Shown piece after piece: positions 1 to 6,542 of a DNA stretch of 27,908 nucleotides (position 1 is the first letter of the stretch; each line of letters opens with the position of its first letter). The translations under genes were made by a program, and so were the position numbers. The notes beneath the pieces were generated by a model that saw only the letters and a list, made by a program, of their open reading frames with translations, had not been told where the DNA came from and did not search any database. Origin of the DNA: JBDKFK01 sp039798745 (GTDB lineage Bacteria; Patescibacteriota; Microgenomatia; UBA1406; GWC2-37-13); the NCBI GenBank assembly GCA_039798745.1, contig JBDKFK010000021.1, positions 1-27,908 on the forward strand, given 5' to 3'.

Positions 1-9
1 CTATAGTAC

Positions 10-101
10 TTGACAGGCTCGCTTTAATAGTAATATACTATAAGTTAGGTGATAGCCACCTAAGTTCGTCTTTGACAACTCGACAAGGAGGTGTTTATAG
101 T
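10..101 (+). promoter_or_regulatory. Two tandem sigma70-type promoters with a 5' hairpin
   Basis: Two promoter-like pairs stand in series. The first is TTGACA at 10-15, an 18-nt spacer and TATACT at 34-39. The second is TTGACA at 72-77, an 18-nt spacer and TATAGT at 96-101. A perfect hairpin (TTAGGTG at 45-51, CACCTAA at 57-63) would sit at the extreme 5' end of the longer transcript and could stabilise it. Both promoters point at the small GC-rich gene starting at 182. The element positions are read directly; promoter activity is inferred. Confidence 0.6.
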
Positions 102-181
102 CTAATCATCTCTCGCTAGTTTCGTAGTCAGAAAGAGCTGTGGCGCTGTGCCTCAGTTCACCATCAGGAAGGAGCATTTCC

Positions 182-385
182 ATGCCTAGTCTACAAATCA
201 ACATCCATGACTTGGACGAGACGGAAGAGCAGGAGCGGTTTCAGCCAATTTCGCGCCGTCGCCAGTACGACCAAGAAGGCCGTGTGGCCCGTCGACGCCC
301 GCTGAGTGCCGATGACGCCCGTGATCAGGGCCGCAAGCCCCGCACCGCCCGCCAGTTCGCCCGCTCGTCGGAAATGGTGTTGTAG
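182..385 (+). CDS. Small arginine-rich hypothetical protein (67 aa)
   Basis: I do not recognise this protein. The ATG at 182 is preferred to an in-frame ATG at 140 because an AAGGAG Shine-Dalgarno lies just upstream (about 169-174). The product is very hydrophilic and strongly basic in its second half, with many Arg and few hydrophobic residues, so it is probably unfolded alone or binds nucleic acid or the ribosome (inference). The coding sequence is clearly richer in G+C than the metabolic genes further along. It is served by two tandem promoters and probably forms a two-gene unit with the membrane protein at 446. Opposite-strand frames through this region are also open because of its base composition, so the frame choice rests mainly on the RBS and promoters. 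Confidence 0.5.
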   Translation: MPSLQINIHDLDETEEQERFQPISRRRQYDQEGRVARRRPLSADDARDQGRKPRTARQFARSSEMVL

Positions 386-445
386 TACGCTCGTTGGACC
401 CACTGTGATCAATAATCACTTGTAAGCATGAAAGGGCCTAAATCC

Positions 446-1228
446 ATGGAAACCTCATCCTCTATGATCCACAGCACATCCACGTTCGGTACGCTCATCG
501 ATGGCGTTTTGTTCTGCTGTGACGGGACCAATCACGTTTATATCCCCTCACGCAGGATCGAAACGCGGGTAGCTAGGGCAAATCATAGCTGCCCGTCGTA
601 TATCGCCGTCGCGAATGTGTGCCCATGTGGAGCTGTGAGTCTAGACGCCGGCCGGACTTGGGAGGCAGTTGAAATCTCAACGTGCCTCACGGTTTGGCGT
701 GAGGAACGACAGTCGACAGTGACCACTATCGAGCTGCACGAGCCCGAAGTTCCGGAAGTTCACATCCCCATTGGTAAGATGGCAATCGCATCTACCGTGG
801 CGCTGTGTATGTTCGTTTCTAATTTCTGGATGAACATTCCGATGGACATGTTACAGTACGGCATGTTGTTTACAATAGCCGCACCCCACATCGTTCCTCG
901 GCTTCTGAAGCTGATCTGGTTCCTCATGTGTGTCACGCCCGGCTTCGTTGGGCGGCTGTTGCTGACTACTATCGTCTCGGTCGACCTCGTGTTGGGTCAG
1001 ATGGCCTTGTGCCTGAAGATCTGGCTGAAGGCTCTGCCGAGCGGCCTCTACAATCTGGCCTCTGAAGTGCTGCTCTACGCGTTCTTGCTGAGCTTCTTCA
1101 TGGCCTTGGTAGTAGGGGAGACGGCTGTCGACATCTGGAACAACCGACCGCGTGTTTTGAAGGCTAACCTGCAAGGCTATGCCTTCGCGCTGTACATCAT
1201 TGTCACCATGTTGATTGCCGGTATCTAG
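446..1228 (+). CDS. Hypothetical polytopic membrane protein with Cys-rich N-terminal region
   Basis: Not recognised. I place the start at ATG 446 because AAAGGG at 431-436 gives a Shine-Dalgarno with 9-nt spacing; the in-frame ATG at 428 has none. The 260-aa product has a soluble N-terminal region of about 110 residues with several cysteines, including a CC pair and a CPCG motif (possibly metal-binding or disulfide-bonded). The rest is hydrophobic, with about four or five membrane segments and a final segment at the extreme C terminus. Base composition is GC-rich, like the upstream gene, and unlike the AT-rich neighbours after 1400, which hints at transfer or a distinct functional class. The gene is followed by a hairpin at 1252-1277 and a strong intrinsic terminator at 1361-1399. 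Function unknown. Confidence 0.6.
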   Translation: METSSSMIHSTSTFGTLIDGVLFCCDGTNHVYIPSRRIETRVARANHSCPSYIAVANVCPCGAVSLDAGRTWEAVEISTCLTVWREERQSTVTTIELHEPEVPEVHIPIGKMAIASTVALCMFVSNFWMNIPMDMLQYGMLFTIAAPHIVPRLLKLIWFLMCVTPGFVGRLLLTTIVSVDLVLGQMALCLKIWLKALPSGLYNLASEVLLYAFLLSFFMALVVGETAVDIWNNRPRVLKANLQGYAFALYIIVTMLIAGI

Positions 1229-1251
1229 CGAGCTGAGCTTAATCGCTCCTT

Positions 1252-1277
1252 GGCACGGGATCGAGCACGCCCGTGCC
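1252..1277 (+). other. Stem-loop downstream of the membrane protein gene
   Basis: Perfect 8-bp inverted repeat GGCACGGG (1252-1259) and CCCGTGCC (1270-1277) with a 10-nt loop. There is no T-run after it, so it is more likely an mRNA 3' stabilising or pausing structure than the terminator itself. GC-rich repeats continue at 1331-1360. Confidence 0.5.
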
Positions 1278-1360
1278 TCGTAATCTGTCCTTGTCCAGAT
1301 CGGGGGTGGAGGGAATCATATCTTGTGGATTCGGCGCGCTTTGCGTGCGCCGCGTTCGCG

Positions 1361-1399
1361 GGGTCTGAGCCTTCCACTCCCGGCTCAACCCTTTTTCTT
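1361..1399 (+). terminator. Intrinsic terminator of the 182-1228 unit
   Basis: GGGT-c-TGAGCC (1361-1371) pairs with GGCTCA-ACCC (1382-1391), giving a ten-pair stem with one bulge, followed at once by a T-rich tract from 1392. The tract overlaps the 3' end of the converging PAP2 gene, where read on the other strand it encodes the run of lysines at that protein's C terminus. Confidence 0.75.
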
Positions 1400-1942
1400 C
1401 TTCTTAGATATTGCAGGTGAAAAACTACCTCTGTGCATCTGAAGCAGACCATAACTTATTACCATACCTATTAAAGCGCCTGCCGTGATGTCGAGCATAT
1501 AGTGGCACTGCAGATATATGCGTGACCCAGATACCAGTACTGCCACAACATAATAAAAAATCCGTCTTTTTTTATCAAACTCCCCAAGCATTCCCGCGGC
1601 TGCAAAAGCCAGAGCTGCGTGACTCGAGGGAAAGCTATACGTAGGCGGGCAGATATTACTTACTATCATAAGAGAATCCGGTCGTAATCTCTGGACTATA
1701 TTTTTAAGTAGAATATCGCTGGTTATGAAGGTTATGCCCAGATTAGCAAGAAAAAAGAACGCGAATCGTTTATCTTCATGTTGTTCGACATAAAATACAT
1801 AGATCAAAGGTATGAGCCATATAATTACCGAACTTCCCTGTAATGAAAGAAAGCTAAAAAACATATCAAGAAGTTGGTTGTGGGGGAGTACAGAGTAGAT
1901 AAAGTATGTTAGTTGTTCATCAAGTCTGAGCAAGGGTACCAT
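1385..1942 (-). CDS. PAP2-family membrane phosphatase
   Basis: Type 2 phosphatidic acid phosphatase superfamily, hydrolysing a lipid phosphate or pyrophosphate (such as undecaprenyl pyrophosphate or phosphatidate) at the membrane. The three PAP2 signature blocks are visible: a KX6RP block (KNIVQRLRP), PSSH, and SRxxxxxHxxxD (SRIYLQCHYMLD). There are about five or six hydrophobic segments. I prefer the ATG at 1942 because a TACAAT -10 box on this strand (1954-1949) lies exactly 6 nt before it; an upstream ATG at 1966 would add eight residues. The lysine-rich C terminus is encoded by the T-tract of the opposing terminator. Divergent from the small membrane protein at 1986, with overlapping promoter elements. 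The substrate cannot be told from sequence. Confidence 0.85.
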   Translation of the reverse strand: MVPLLRLDEQLTYFIYSVLPHNQLLDMFFSFLSLQGSSVIIWLIPLIYVFYVEQHEDKRFAFFFLANLGITFITSDILLKNIVQRLRPDSLMIVSNICPPTYSFPSSHAALAFAAAGMLGEFDKKRRIFYYVVAVLVSGSRIYLQCHYMLDITAGALIGMVISYGLLQMHRGSFSPAISKKKKKG

Positions 1943-1948
1943 GTACCT

Positions 1949-1979
1949 ATTGTACTTAATCATCATATCTGTTTATAAT
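1949..1979. promoter_or_regulatory. Overlapping divergent promoters
   Basis: Plus strand: TTGTAC at 1950-1955, 18-nt spacer, TATAAT at 1974-1979, then 6 nt to the ATG at 1986. Minus strand: TACAAT at 1954-1949, then 6 nt to the ATG at 1942. The plus -35 box and the minus -10 box occupy the same bases, so firing of one promoter should exclude the other. Both transcripts would begin at or next to the A of the start codon. Confidence 0.6.
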
Positions 1980-1985
1980 GATTTT

Positions 1986-2360
1986 ATGGCAGAATCAAAA
2001 AAACCTGCACCGGAAAAGAAAAGTCTTATAAAGTGGATTTATCTCTATCTGTTTACTGCCATAGGATTAGTTATGTTTCTCATCGGAACCTTTAACCTCA
2101 TTCAGCATTTCACCAAAAAGTATATTCTTCCTAAATATTATCTTGATTACCAGGAATCCCGTTGTGATTATGTAGGACAACAGCCACTAGTTGAAGGGAA
2201 AACAGCAGGAGATCAGGAAGTCGAACGGAAGAAATGTTTGGATCGTCTGGAGGAAGAAAGAAAATACCAAGAAGTGCTTAACCTATCATCATCACTCACC
2301 CTTATTGTTCTGGGATCAATAGTGTTTGTCTTCCACTACCGTAAAACGCAGACTGCGTAA
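1986..2360 (+). CDS. Small two-TM hypothetical protein
   Basis: A 124-aa protein with a short lysine-rich N terminus, a membrane segment at about residues 16-36, a hydrophilic middle region of some 65 residues with two cysteines and many charges, and a second membrane segment near the C terminus. I do not recognise the family. The start at ATG 1986 is chosen over an in-frame ATG at 1941 because TATAAT ends only 6 nt before 1986, leaving no room for an upstream start on the transcript. The two cysteines could form a disulfide if the loop is outside the cell (inference). It shares a divergent promoter with the PAP2 phosphatase, so a role at the envelope is plausible. Confidence 0.7.
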   Translation: MAESKKPAPEKKSLIKWIYLYLFTAIGLVMFLIGTFNLIQHFTKKYILPKYYLDYQESRCDYVGQQPLVEGKTAGDQEVERKKCLDRLEEERKYQEVLNLSSSLTLIVLGSIVFVFHYRKTQTA

Positions 2361-2410
2361 TGGTTAGTAATAATATTTTGTAAAAAAGTATCAGAGAGGG
2401 AATAGTATGC

Positions 2411-2446
2411 TTAGGAGAGTGCAGGCATACGCCCGCACTCTCCTAA
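2411..2446 (-). terminator. Strong stem-loop after the carbonic-anhydrase-like gene
   Basis: Perfect 12-bp repeat TTAGGAGAGTGC (2411-2422) and GCACTCTCCTAA (2435-2446), extended by an inner GGC/GCC pair. It lies just after the stop of the minus-strand gene ending at 2455. It lacks a good T-run on either strand, so it may stop transcription weakly or protect the mRNA end. Confidence 0.6.
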
Positions 2447-2454
2447 ACTCAGCT

Positions 2455-2889
2455 TCACGCACGAGCCTCCCGTTCAATGTTTATGTGAACGGTATCTATG
2501 ACTTCATACTGAAAGTCAAAGTCAAGACGCACCACAATTATGGTTTTTATTGTGGTGTCACGAAACGCCAACTGCATAAGCTCCACAAGCCTGGCGGTTG
2601 ACTGGCGACGTTTGCTCTCGTCCGGTACACCGGCACAATCATTGTGCCAGCAGGCGACAATAGTATGCAGACTGTGAGCGTTCACAAACACTCGCGTGTC
2701 TCGAACAATTTGTTCACGGTCTCCATAGGCTGCGCCTCCCGGATATACGTTGAGGTCAAATGTTGCCTCCTGGTATACCGCGTCGTTAAAACCCAACGCT
2801 GGCATAACCAGCTCTTCTGCCATCTTGCGGAAGCGGCCGTCCCCACATGTAATGAGGACAGCTTGCAGATTATGACGTTTGTCACTCAT
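2455..2889 (-). CDS. Beta-carbonic anhydrase-like protein
   Basis: A short (144-aa) member of the beta-carbonic anhydrase fold. The zinc and catalytic dyad signature CxDxR is present as CGDGR (C15, D17, R19), and the second zinc block HxxC as WHNDC (H82, C85). A glycine-rich loop (PGGAAYGD, about 50-57) sits where beta-CAs carry their conserved NAG-type loop. The usual family length is 180-220 aa, so this is a minimal form. Its activity on CO2 is expected from the intact residues but unproven. The start is supported by AAAGGA about 10 nt upstream. It follows a diverged paralog (3341-2943) with a 53-bp gap containing a palindrome. The region is more GC-rich than its surroundings. Confidence 0.7.
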   Translation of the reverse strand: MSDKRHNLQAVLITCGDGRFRKMAEELVMPALGFNDAVYQEATFDLNVYPGGAAYGDREQIVRDTRVFVNAHSLHTIVACWHNDCAGVPDESKRRQSTARLVELMQLAFRDTTIKTIIVVRLDFDFQYEVIDTVHINIEREARA

Positions 2890-2917
2890 GAGTTGTTGAT
2901 CCTTTCATCAAATCTTC

Positions 2918-2936
2918 ACCGTCCGAATCGGACGGT
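2918..2936. repeat. Palindrome ACCGTCCG-AAT-CGGACGGT
   Basis: Perfect 8-bp inverted repeat with a 3-nt loop in the 53-bp gap between the two carbonic-anhydrase-like genes. The same stem-loop core recurs at 3846-3862 and, followed by a T-run, at 13682-13698. Without a T-run here it may be a degenerate terminator or an mRNA processing signal. Confidence 0.6.
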
Positions 2937-2942
2937 TACCGA

Positions 2943-3341
2943 CTACGAATCCTCAGATTCCGGCACCCGGCTGAAGCCGAGCAGTCCGCGAGGTTCGTCG
3001 CGAACGTCGAACATGTCGACCGTAGCCTCAGCGCCAACAAGGCTGGCAGCTCTGAGGTTGGCCTGCAGCGAATGGAGCAGTTGAATACGTTCAGCTGTCC
3101 CCACATGGGTGGGACAATGCTGCGATGAAATCAACAGAACGTGTTGATACCAATCGCTATCGTACTCGTTGGACAGTTGCAGTATCCGCACGGGGTCACC
3201 TGCGGCTCCTTGTGGGAGCAGAAGCATGGTCACCAATGCGGTCCGGTCGTTTATGAGTGCGCGAATACATGCTTGTGTCTTAGGTAGACACTGATCGTGT
3301 CCACATGCGACAACGAACCATGTTGCAGGTTTTTCTTGCAC
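2943..3341 (-). CDS. Diverged beta-carbonic anhydrase-like paralog
   Basis: This aligns along its length with the neighbouring carbonic-anhydrase-like protein: a core strand plus CGHDQC (C13) in place of CGDGR, a PQGAAGD loop in place of PGGAAYGD, and SQHCPTH (H75, C76, H79) in place of WHNDC. The catalytic Asp-Arg dyad and the second zinc cysteine are therefore altered, so normal carbonic anhydrase activity is doubtful; a reshuffled Cys/His metal site is possible. I choose the GTG start at 3341 because GAAAGG lies 6 nt upstream; an in-frame ATG at 3377 would add 12 residues. The C terminus is acidic. Tandem duplication with divergence of one copy is the simplest history (inference). Confidence 0.6.
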   Translation of the reverse strand: MQEKPATWFVVACGHDQCLPKTQACIRALINDRTALVTMLLLPQGAAGDPVRILQLSNEYDSDWYQHVLLISSQHCPTHVGTAERIQLLHSLQANLRAASLVGAEATVDMFDVRDEPRGLLGFSRVPESEDS

Positions 3342-3412
3342 ATTGTACCTTTCTCTGGCACATGCCAGATGTTCCAAGACCGGGCGGTCATGAGAGGGTA
3401 TTGAGGTGTTAT

Positions 3413-3466
3413 AAAACGGGGGAGATCATAACACTTTTTATAGTGTATTATCATCTCCCTCGTTTT
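3413..3466. terminator. Long near-perfect hairpin, bidirectional terminator shape
   Basis: Arms AAAACG (3413-3418) and CGTTTT (3461-3466) enclose GGGAGAT/ATCTCCC and ATAACACT paired with an AGTGT..TAT arm, with a short T-rich loop. It has an A-tract on one side and a T-tract on the other, the form of a bidirectional intrinsic terminator. It lies upstream of the minus-strand gene starting at 3341 and may insulate it from transcription arriving from the tRNA gene. Confidence 0.6.
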
Positions 3467-3680
3467 ATTCCTATAGTAACTCTCATATCTGATGAAAAAT
3501 ATTCCCTCTCTGATTGTAAAGGTGCTGAATACTCTTGTTTTGGCATGCATACGCCAGTCCATGAGCATTTAGACCGATAGTATTTAAGACTCAAGTATAA
3601 GTCCAGCACCTCAAGAAGTCAATACACAACAATGATGTATATATACGAGGTACATTATGTGGTGCTGTGCACCTAACGAA
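3467..3680. other. Gap without a supported gene
   Basis: Open frames exist on both strands but have no RBS, no promoter geometry and no family resemblance. I see no convincing feature between the hairpin at 3413-3466 and the tRNA-associated hairpin at 3681. Confidence 0.4.
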
Positions 3681-3709
3681 GCCCGCCTAGCCCAAAGGGT
3701 TAGCGAGGC
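3681..3709 (-). terminator. Stem-loop at the 3' side of the tRNA gene
   Basis: On the minus strand GCCTCGCTAACCC pairs with GGGCTAGGCGGGC around a TTT loop. It begins 4 nt after the encoded CCA end of tRNA-Leu, followed by a short TTCGTT. It is the likely termination or 3' processing structure for the tRNA transcript. Confidence 0.55.
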
Positions 3710-3713
3710 GAAG

Positions 3714-3799
3714 TGGTGCCGCGGGAGAGAGTCGAACTCTCATGCCTTTGTGGGCACAGGTTTTTGAGACCTGCGTGTCTACCATTCCACCACCGCGGC
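3714..3799 (-). tRNA. tRNA-Leu (anticodon CAA)
   Basis: A full class II tRNA reads on the minus strand. Acceptor stem GCCGCGG (3799-3793) pairs with CCGCGGC (3724-3718), then discriminator A and an encoded CCA. There is a D-arm with GGTGGAATGGTAGAC. The anticodon stem CAGGT/ACCTG holds loop CTCAAAA, so the anticodon is CAA, reading UUG. A long variable arm (TGCC...GGCA) and a T-arm GAGAG-TTCGACT-CTCTC follow. The long variable arm and anticodon agree on leucine. Hairpins flank it on both sides. Confidence 0.95.
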
Positions 3800-3802
3800 G
3801 AA

Positions 3803-3871
3803 GATCGATTCTATTTACCTATGAATCGATCGAACCCCCTCCGTACCGTCCGACTCGGACGGGAAGGGAGG
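3803..3871. repeat. Two consecutive stem-loops upstream of tRNA-Leu
   Basis: First, GATCGATTC (3803-3811) and GAATCGATC (3823-3831), a perfect 9-bp stem with an 11-nt loop. Second, CCGTCCGA (3846-3853) and TCGGACGG (3855-3862) around one base, extended outward by CCTCC (3838-3842) and GGAGG (3867-3871). The second shares its core with the palindromes at 2918 and 13682. On the minus strand they precede the tRNA by a few bases and may be 5' leader structures or an upstream terminator. Confidence 0.55.
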
Positions 3872-3954
3872 CCTCTATGATATCATACTATTGTACCATA
3901 CAACGTTCATACCGATTTATTACTTTATTGCACTATACTAGGATAAACGACACA

Positions 3955-5001
3955 ATGAAATATACGTCTCCTAACCGGTACAGTGCATGGAAATTTCTTA
4001 TTCTCCTAGCTTCGTTTACTGGTGTGTGTCTTATTACATTGCTCTATATCTATCCATCTCTTTACATACAGTTTGTCCCTTCACCCAAACGTCCTCCCTC
4101 GCAAGGATATTATGTAAGCGGTAATAAAATCTATAACGCCAGCAACAATGAGTATATTTTTAAGGGTGTTTCCCGACCATCTCTTGAATGGAGTGCTAAG
4201 GGAGATCATTTATCTTTAGAGGACTATAAACTCATGAAGTCATGGGGTTTTAATCTTGTAAGATTGCCTTTAAATCAGAAATACTGGCTCGATGATACCG
4301 AAGAATATCGCGCACGTCTGGCCAAAAACATACACTGGATAGAGTCTCTGGACATGGACGTACTGCTCGATCTACACTGGTCAGATAGGGGAGACAGTGC
4401 ACGCGACGCAGCTCAGCAACGCATGGCAGATGATAACTCGCTTACCTTCTGGACAGAGGTTGCGACTGCATATAAAAACGATGGGCGAGTACTTTTTGAA
4501 CTTTATAATGAGCCTCACGATATAAGCTGGAATACCTGGCAGTACGGAGGAAGTAGCGGAGATGGGTTTGAGACTGTTGGAATGCAAGATTTATATGATG
4601 CTGTACGAAGCGCCGGCGCCGAGAATCTGGTTATCATAAACGGGTTAGACTGGGCGTTTGACCTGTCGCAGGTGGATACCTATGCTATCCAGGGATATAA
4701 CATAGTATATGGCACTCATATCTACGATCAGCCGGGCAAACGAACTCTCGCGGACTGGGAACGGTCATTGGAAAAAGTAATGAAGAAATATCCTGTCATA
4801 GTATCAGAGTTCGGTAACTTTGATTGTGATACGTCATTTTATAAAAGCATCCTTTCTTATGCCAAAACACACCGTCTTGCTTGGGTAGGATGGGCATGGT
4901 ATCCTGGAGGATGTGGCTTCCCGGCTCTGATAAGTAATTGGAGTGGCGAGTCGAACGCATTAGGAGAAGAATTGAAGAAAATGTTGGGTACATCGCCGTG
5001 A
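3955..5001 (+). CDS. GH5-family glycoside hydrolase (endoglucanase-like), membrane-anchored
   Basis: Glycoside hydrolase family 5, a (beta/alpha)8 retaining enzyme acting on beta-1,4-glucan, mannan or similar. In the 348-aa product, residues 12-40 form an uncleaved-looking signal anchor. The catalytic domain runs from about 50 to the end. LYNEP carries the acid/base E186 after N185; VSEFG carries the nucleophile E285. H141 (LHWSD) and H255 (GTHIY) match conserved active-site histidines, and a WVGWAWYPGG segment follows strand 8. The start ATG 3955 is chosen because longer in-frame starts run into the tRNA gene; TATACT at 3934-3939 is a likely -10 box. Its stop overlaps the GTG start of the GH88 gene by a GTGA. 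The exact substrate is not determinable. Confidence 0.88.
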   Translation: MKYTSPNRYSAWKFLILLASFTGVCLITLLYIYPSLYIQFVPSPKRPPSQGYYVSGNKIYNASNNEYIFKGVSRPSLEWSAKGDHLSLEDYKLMKSWGFNLVRLPLNQKYWLDDTEEYRARLAKNIHWIESLDMDVLLDLHWSDRGDSARDAAQQRMADDNSLTFWTEVATAYKNDGRVLFELYNEPHDISWNTWQYGGSSGDGFETVGMQDLYDAVRSAGAENLVIINGLDWAFDLSQVDTYAIQGYNIVYGTHIYDQPGKRTLADWERSLEKVMKKYPVIVSEFGNFDCDTSFYKSILSYAKTHRLAWVGWAWYPGGCGFPALISNWSGESNALGEELKKMLGTSP

Positions 5002-6527
5002 TTTCTATCTATAGAAAATACAATTTGGTGATCATTCTCATCTTATTCACAGTTGTTTTTGTGGGAGTATCTTCTTATCGCGCATATTCTATAAGAGTGA
5101 AAGCAGCTACCTGTGCAGCAGAACAGGCCGACGCAGACTGTGACGGGAATATTGATATAACAGATTTTGAGATCTTCCGTAAAGAGTATCTAGGAGAGTT
5201 AACAACTATATCGGCCGATTTTGATCGTGATGGAGCAATTACGATCGCTGATTTTGAGTTGTGGCGCAGAGCTTATTTCGACGCAGCTGTGCCTTCGGTT
5301 ACATCAGTAGCTACTCCTATAGCAACCGCAACAGGAGTACCGGCAAGTCCTACTCAGCAAGCTACACAAATACCTACGCAGAAACCAACAAATACTGTTG
5401 CACCTACTGCGTCACCTATACCCACTGTTGTCGGCGATGCTACGCTCCAACAAATTATCGATCACAATTATAGTTTTGCCGTCGCACAGCTAAGCAAAAC
5501 CATTACGGTAGTCAAATCTACGGCATATCCTGACATTACAAACAGCACAGGCGCATGGAACACTTCGGGAAGCAGTTCATGGACAAGCGGTTTTTTCCCC
5601 GGGACTCTCTGGCTCCTCTATGAGAAAACACAAGATCCTAAGTGGAAAACAGCAGCGCAGAGTTGGCAAGCAGGTATTGAATCGCAGAAGAACAATACCT
5701 CAACCCACGATGTTGGCTTTATGCTCATGTCGAGCTTTGGACAGGGTGCCCGCCTTACAAACGACCCGGCATACAAACAGGTTCTGTTAACCGGCGCTAA
5801 ATCATTGTCAACAAGATATAGCTCTGTTGTTGGGTGTATCAGATCATGGGATAGCAGCGCTTCAGAGTATAAGGTAATTATCGATAATATGATGAATCTC
5901 GAGCTGTTATTCTGGGCAGCAAAGAATGGGGGAGACCCGGCTTTTTATACTATAGCACTGAGTCATGCACTCAAAACGAGTGAGAATCATGTGAGGCCCG
6001 ATGGAAGTACATATCATCTTGTCACCTATGATCCAGCGAGCGGCGGTGTGAAATCCAAAACAACCGTTCAGGGATATAGTAATACATCTGCATGGTCACG
6101 CGGTCAGGCCTGGGCTATCTATGGTTTCGCGATCGCGTATAGAGAAACAAGAGATAGTCGTATGCTAGACACTGCCAGAAAAGTTGCAGATTATTATGTA
6201 TCTCATCTGCCTGCAGACAACGTGCCATACTGGGATTTCCAGGCCCCCAATATACCCAATGAACCAAGAGACAGCTCATCAGCGGCTATAGCAGCTTCCG
6301 GACTTCTCGAGTTACACTCGCTTGAGACTGATGCCGCCAAAAAACAACAATATTATAATGCCGCCGTCGCAATCATACGCAGTCTGTCGGGAGCCGGCTA
6401 CAGCGTCGAAGGAACCAAGTATAGCTCACTCCTTTTACATGGTACTCAGAATAAAAATAAGGGGAACTACGATACAGGTATTGTGTACGGAGATTACTAC
6501 TTTCTTCAGGCGCTGCGAAAGTTATAG
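4998..6527 (+). CDS. Exported dockerin-linked GH88 unsaturated glucuronyl hydrolase
   Basis: A three-part 509-aa secreted protein. Residues 9-26 form a signal or anchor helix. Residues 45-93 hold two dockerin type I calcium loops (DADCDGNIDITDF and DFDRDGAITIADF). Residues 98-145 are a Pro/Thr/Ala linker. From about 150 to the end is an (alpha/alpha)6 domain of family GH88, which hydrates and releases unsaturated uronic acid from oligosaccharides left by polysaccharide lyases. Key residues are D238 (THDVGF) and D296 (IIDNMMN), the two aspartates of the family, plus the RGQAWAIYGF block at 368-377 and the DSSSAAI block. The GTG start overlaps the GH5 stop (GTGA), implying translational coupling; a TTG at 4938 is the longer alternative. 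No cohesin partner is in the window. Confidence 0.88.
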   Translation: MISIYRKYNLVIILILFTVVFVGVSSYRAYSIRVKAATCAAEQADADCDGNIDITDFEIFRKEYLGELTTISADFDRDGAITIADFELWRRAYFDAAVPSVTSVATPIATATGVPASPTQQATQIPTQKPTNTVAPTASPIPTVVGDATLQQIIDHNYSFAVAQLSKTITVVKSTAYPDITNSTGAWNTSGSSSWTSGFFPGTLWLLYEKTQDPKWKTAAQSWQAGIESQKNNTSTHDVGFMLMSSFGQGARLTNDPAYKQVLLTGAKSLSTRYSSVVGCIRSWDSSASEYKVIIDNMMNLELLFWAAKNGGDPAFYTIALSHALKTSENHVRPDGSTYHLVTYDPASGGVKSKTTVQGYSNTSAWSRGQAWAIYGFAIAYRETRDSRMLDTARKVADYYVSHLPADNVPYWDFQAPNIPNEPRDSSSAAIAASGLLELHSLETDAAKKQQYYNAAVAIIRSLSGAGYSVEGTKYSSLLLHGTQNKNKGNYDTGIVYGDYYFLQALRKL

Positions 6528-6542
6528 TGAGATAAACAGCAC

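Noticed and set aside
191..419. Two minus-strand open frames opposite the 67-aa gene
   Set aside because: No start signals; the plus frame has tandem promoters and AAGGAG. GC-rich DNA leaves many frames open by chance.
2541..2568. 9-bp inverted repeat CACCACAAT/ATTGTGGTG inside the carbonic-anhydrase-like gene
   Set aside because: It lies wholly within coding sequence with sensible translation, so I treat it as chance or a minor mRNA structure.
2407..3084. Plus-strand open frames opposite the carbonic-anhydrase-like genes
   Set aside because: They are shadows of the GC-rich minus-strand genes, which carry clear motifs and Shine-Dalgarno sites.
3742..3954. N-terminal extension of the GH5 gene
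   Set aside because: It would translate through the antisense of tRNA-Leu and two hairpins; the signal anchor begins properly at ATG 3955.
4999..5001. Possible UGA recoding as in Gracilibacteria/SR1
   Set aside because: TGA ends the GH5 and pyrE frames exactly at overlaps with the next start codons, so it is a normal stop here.
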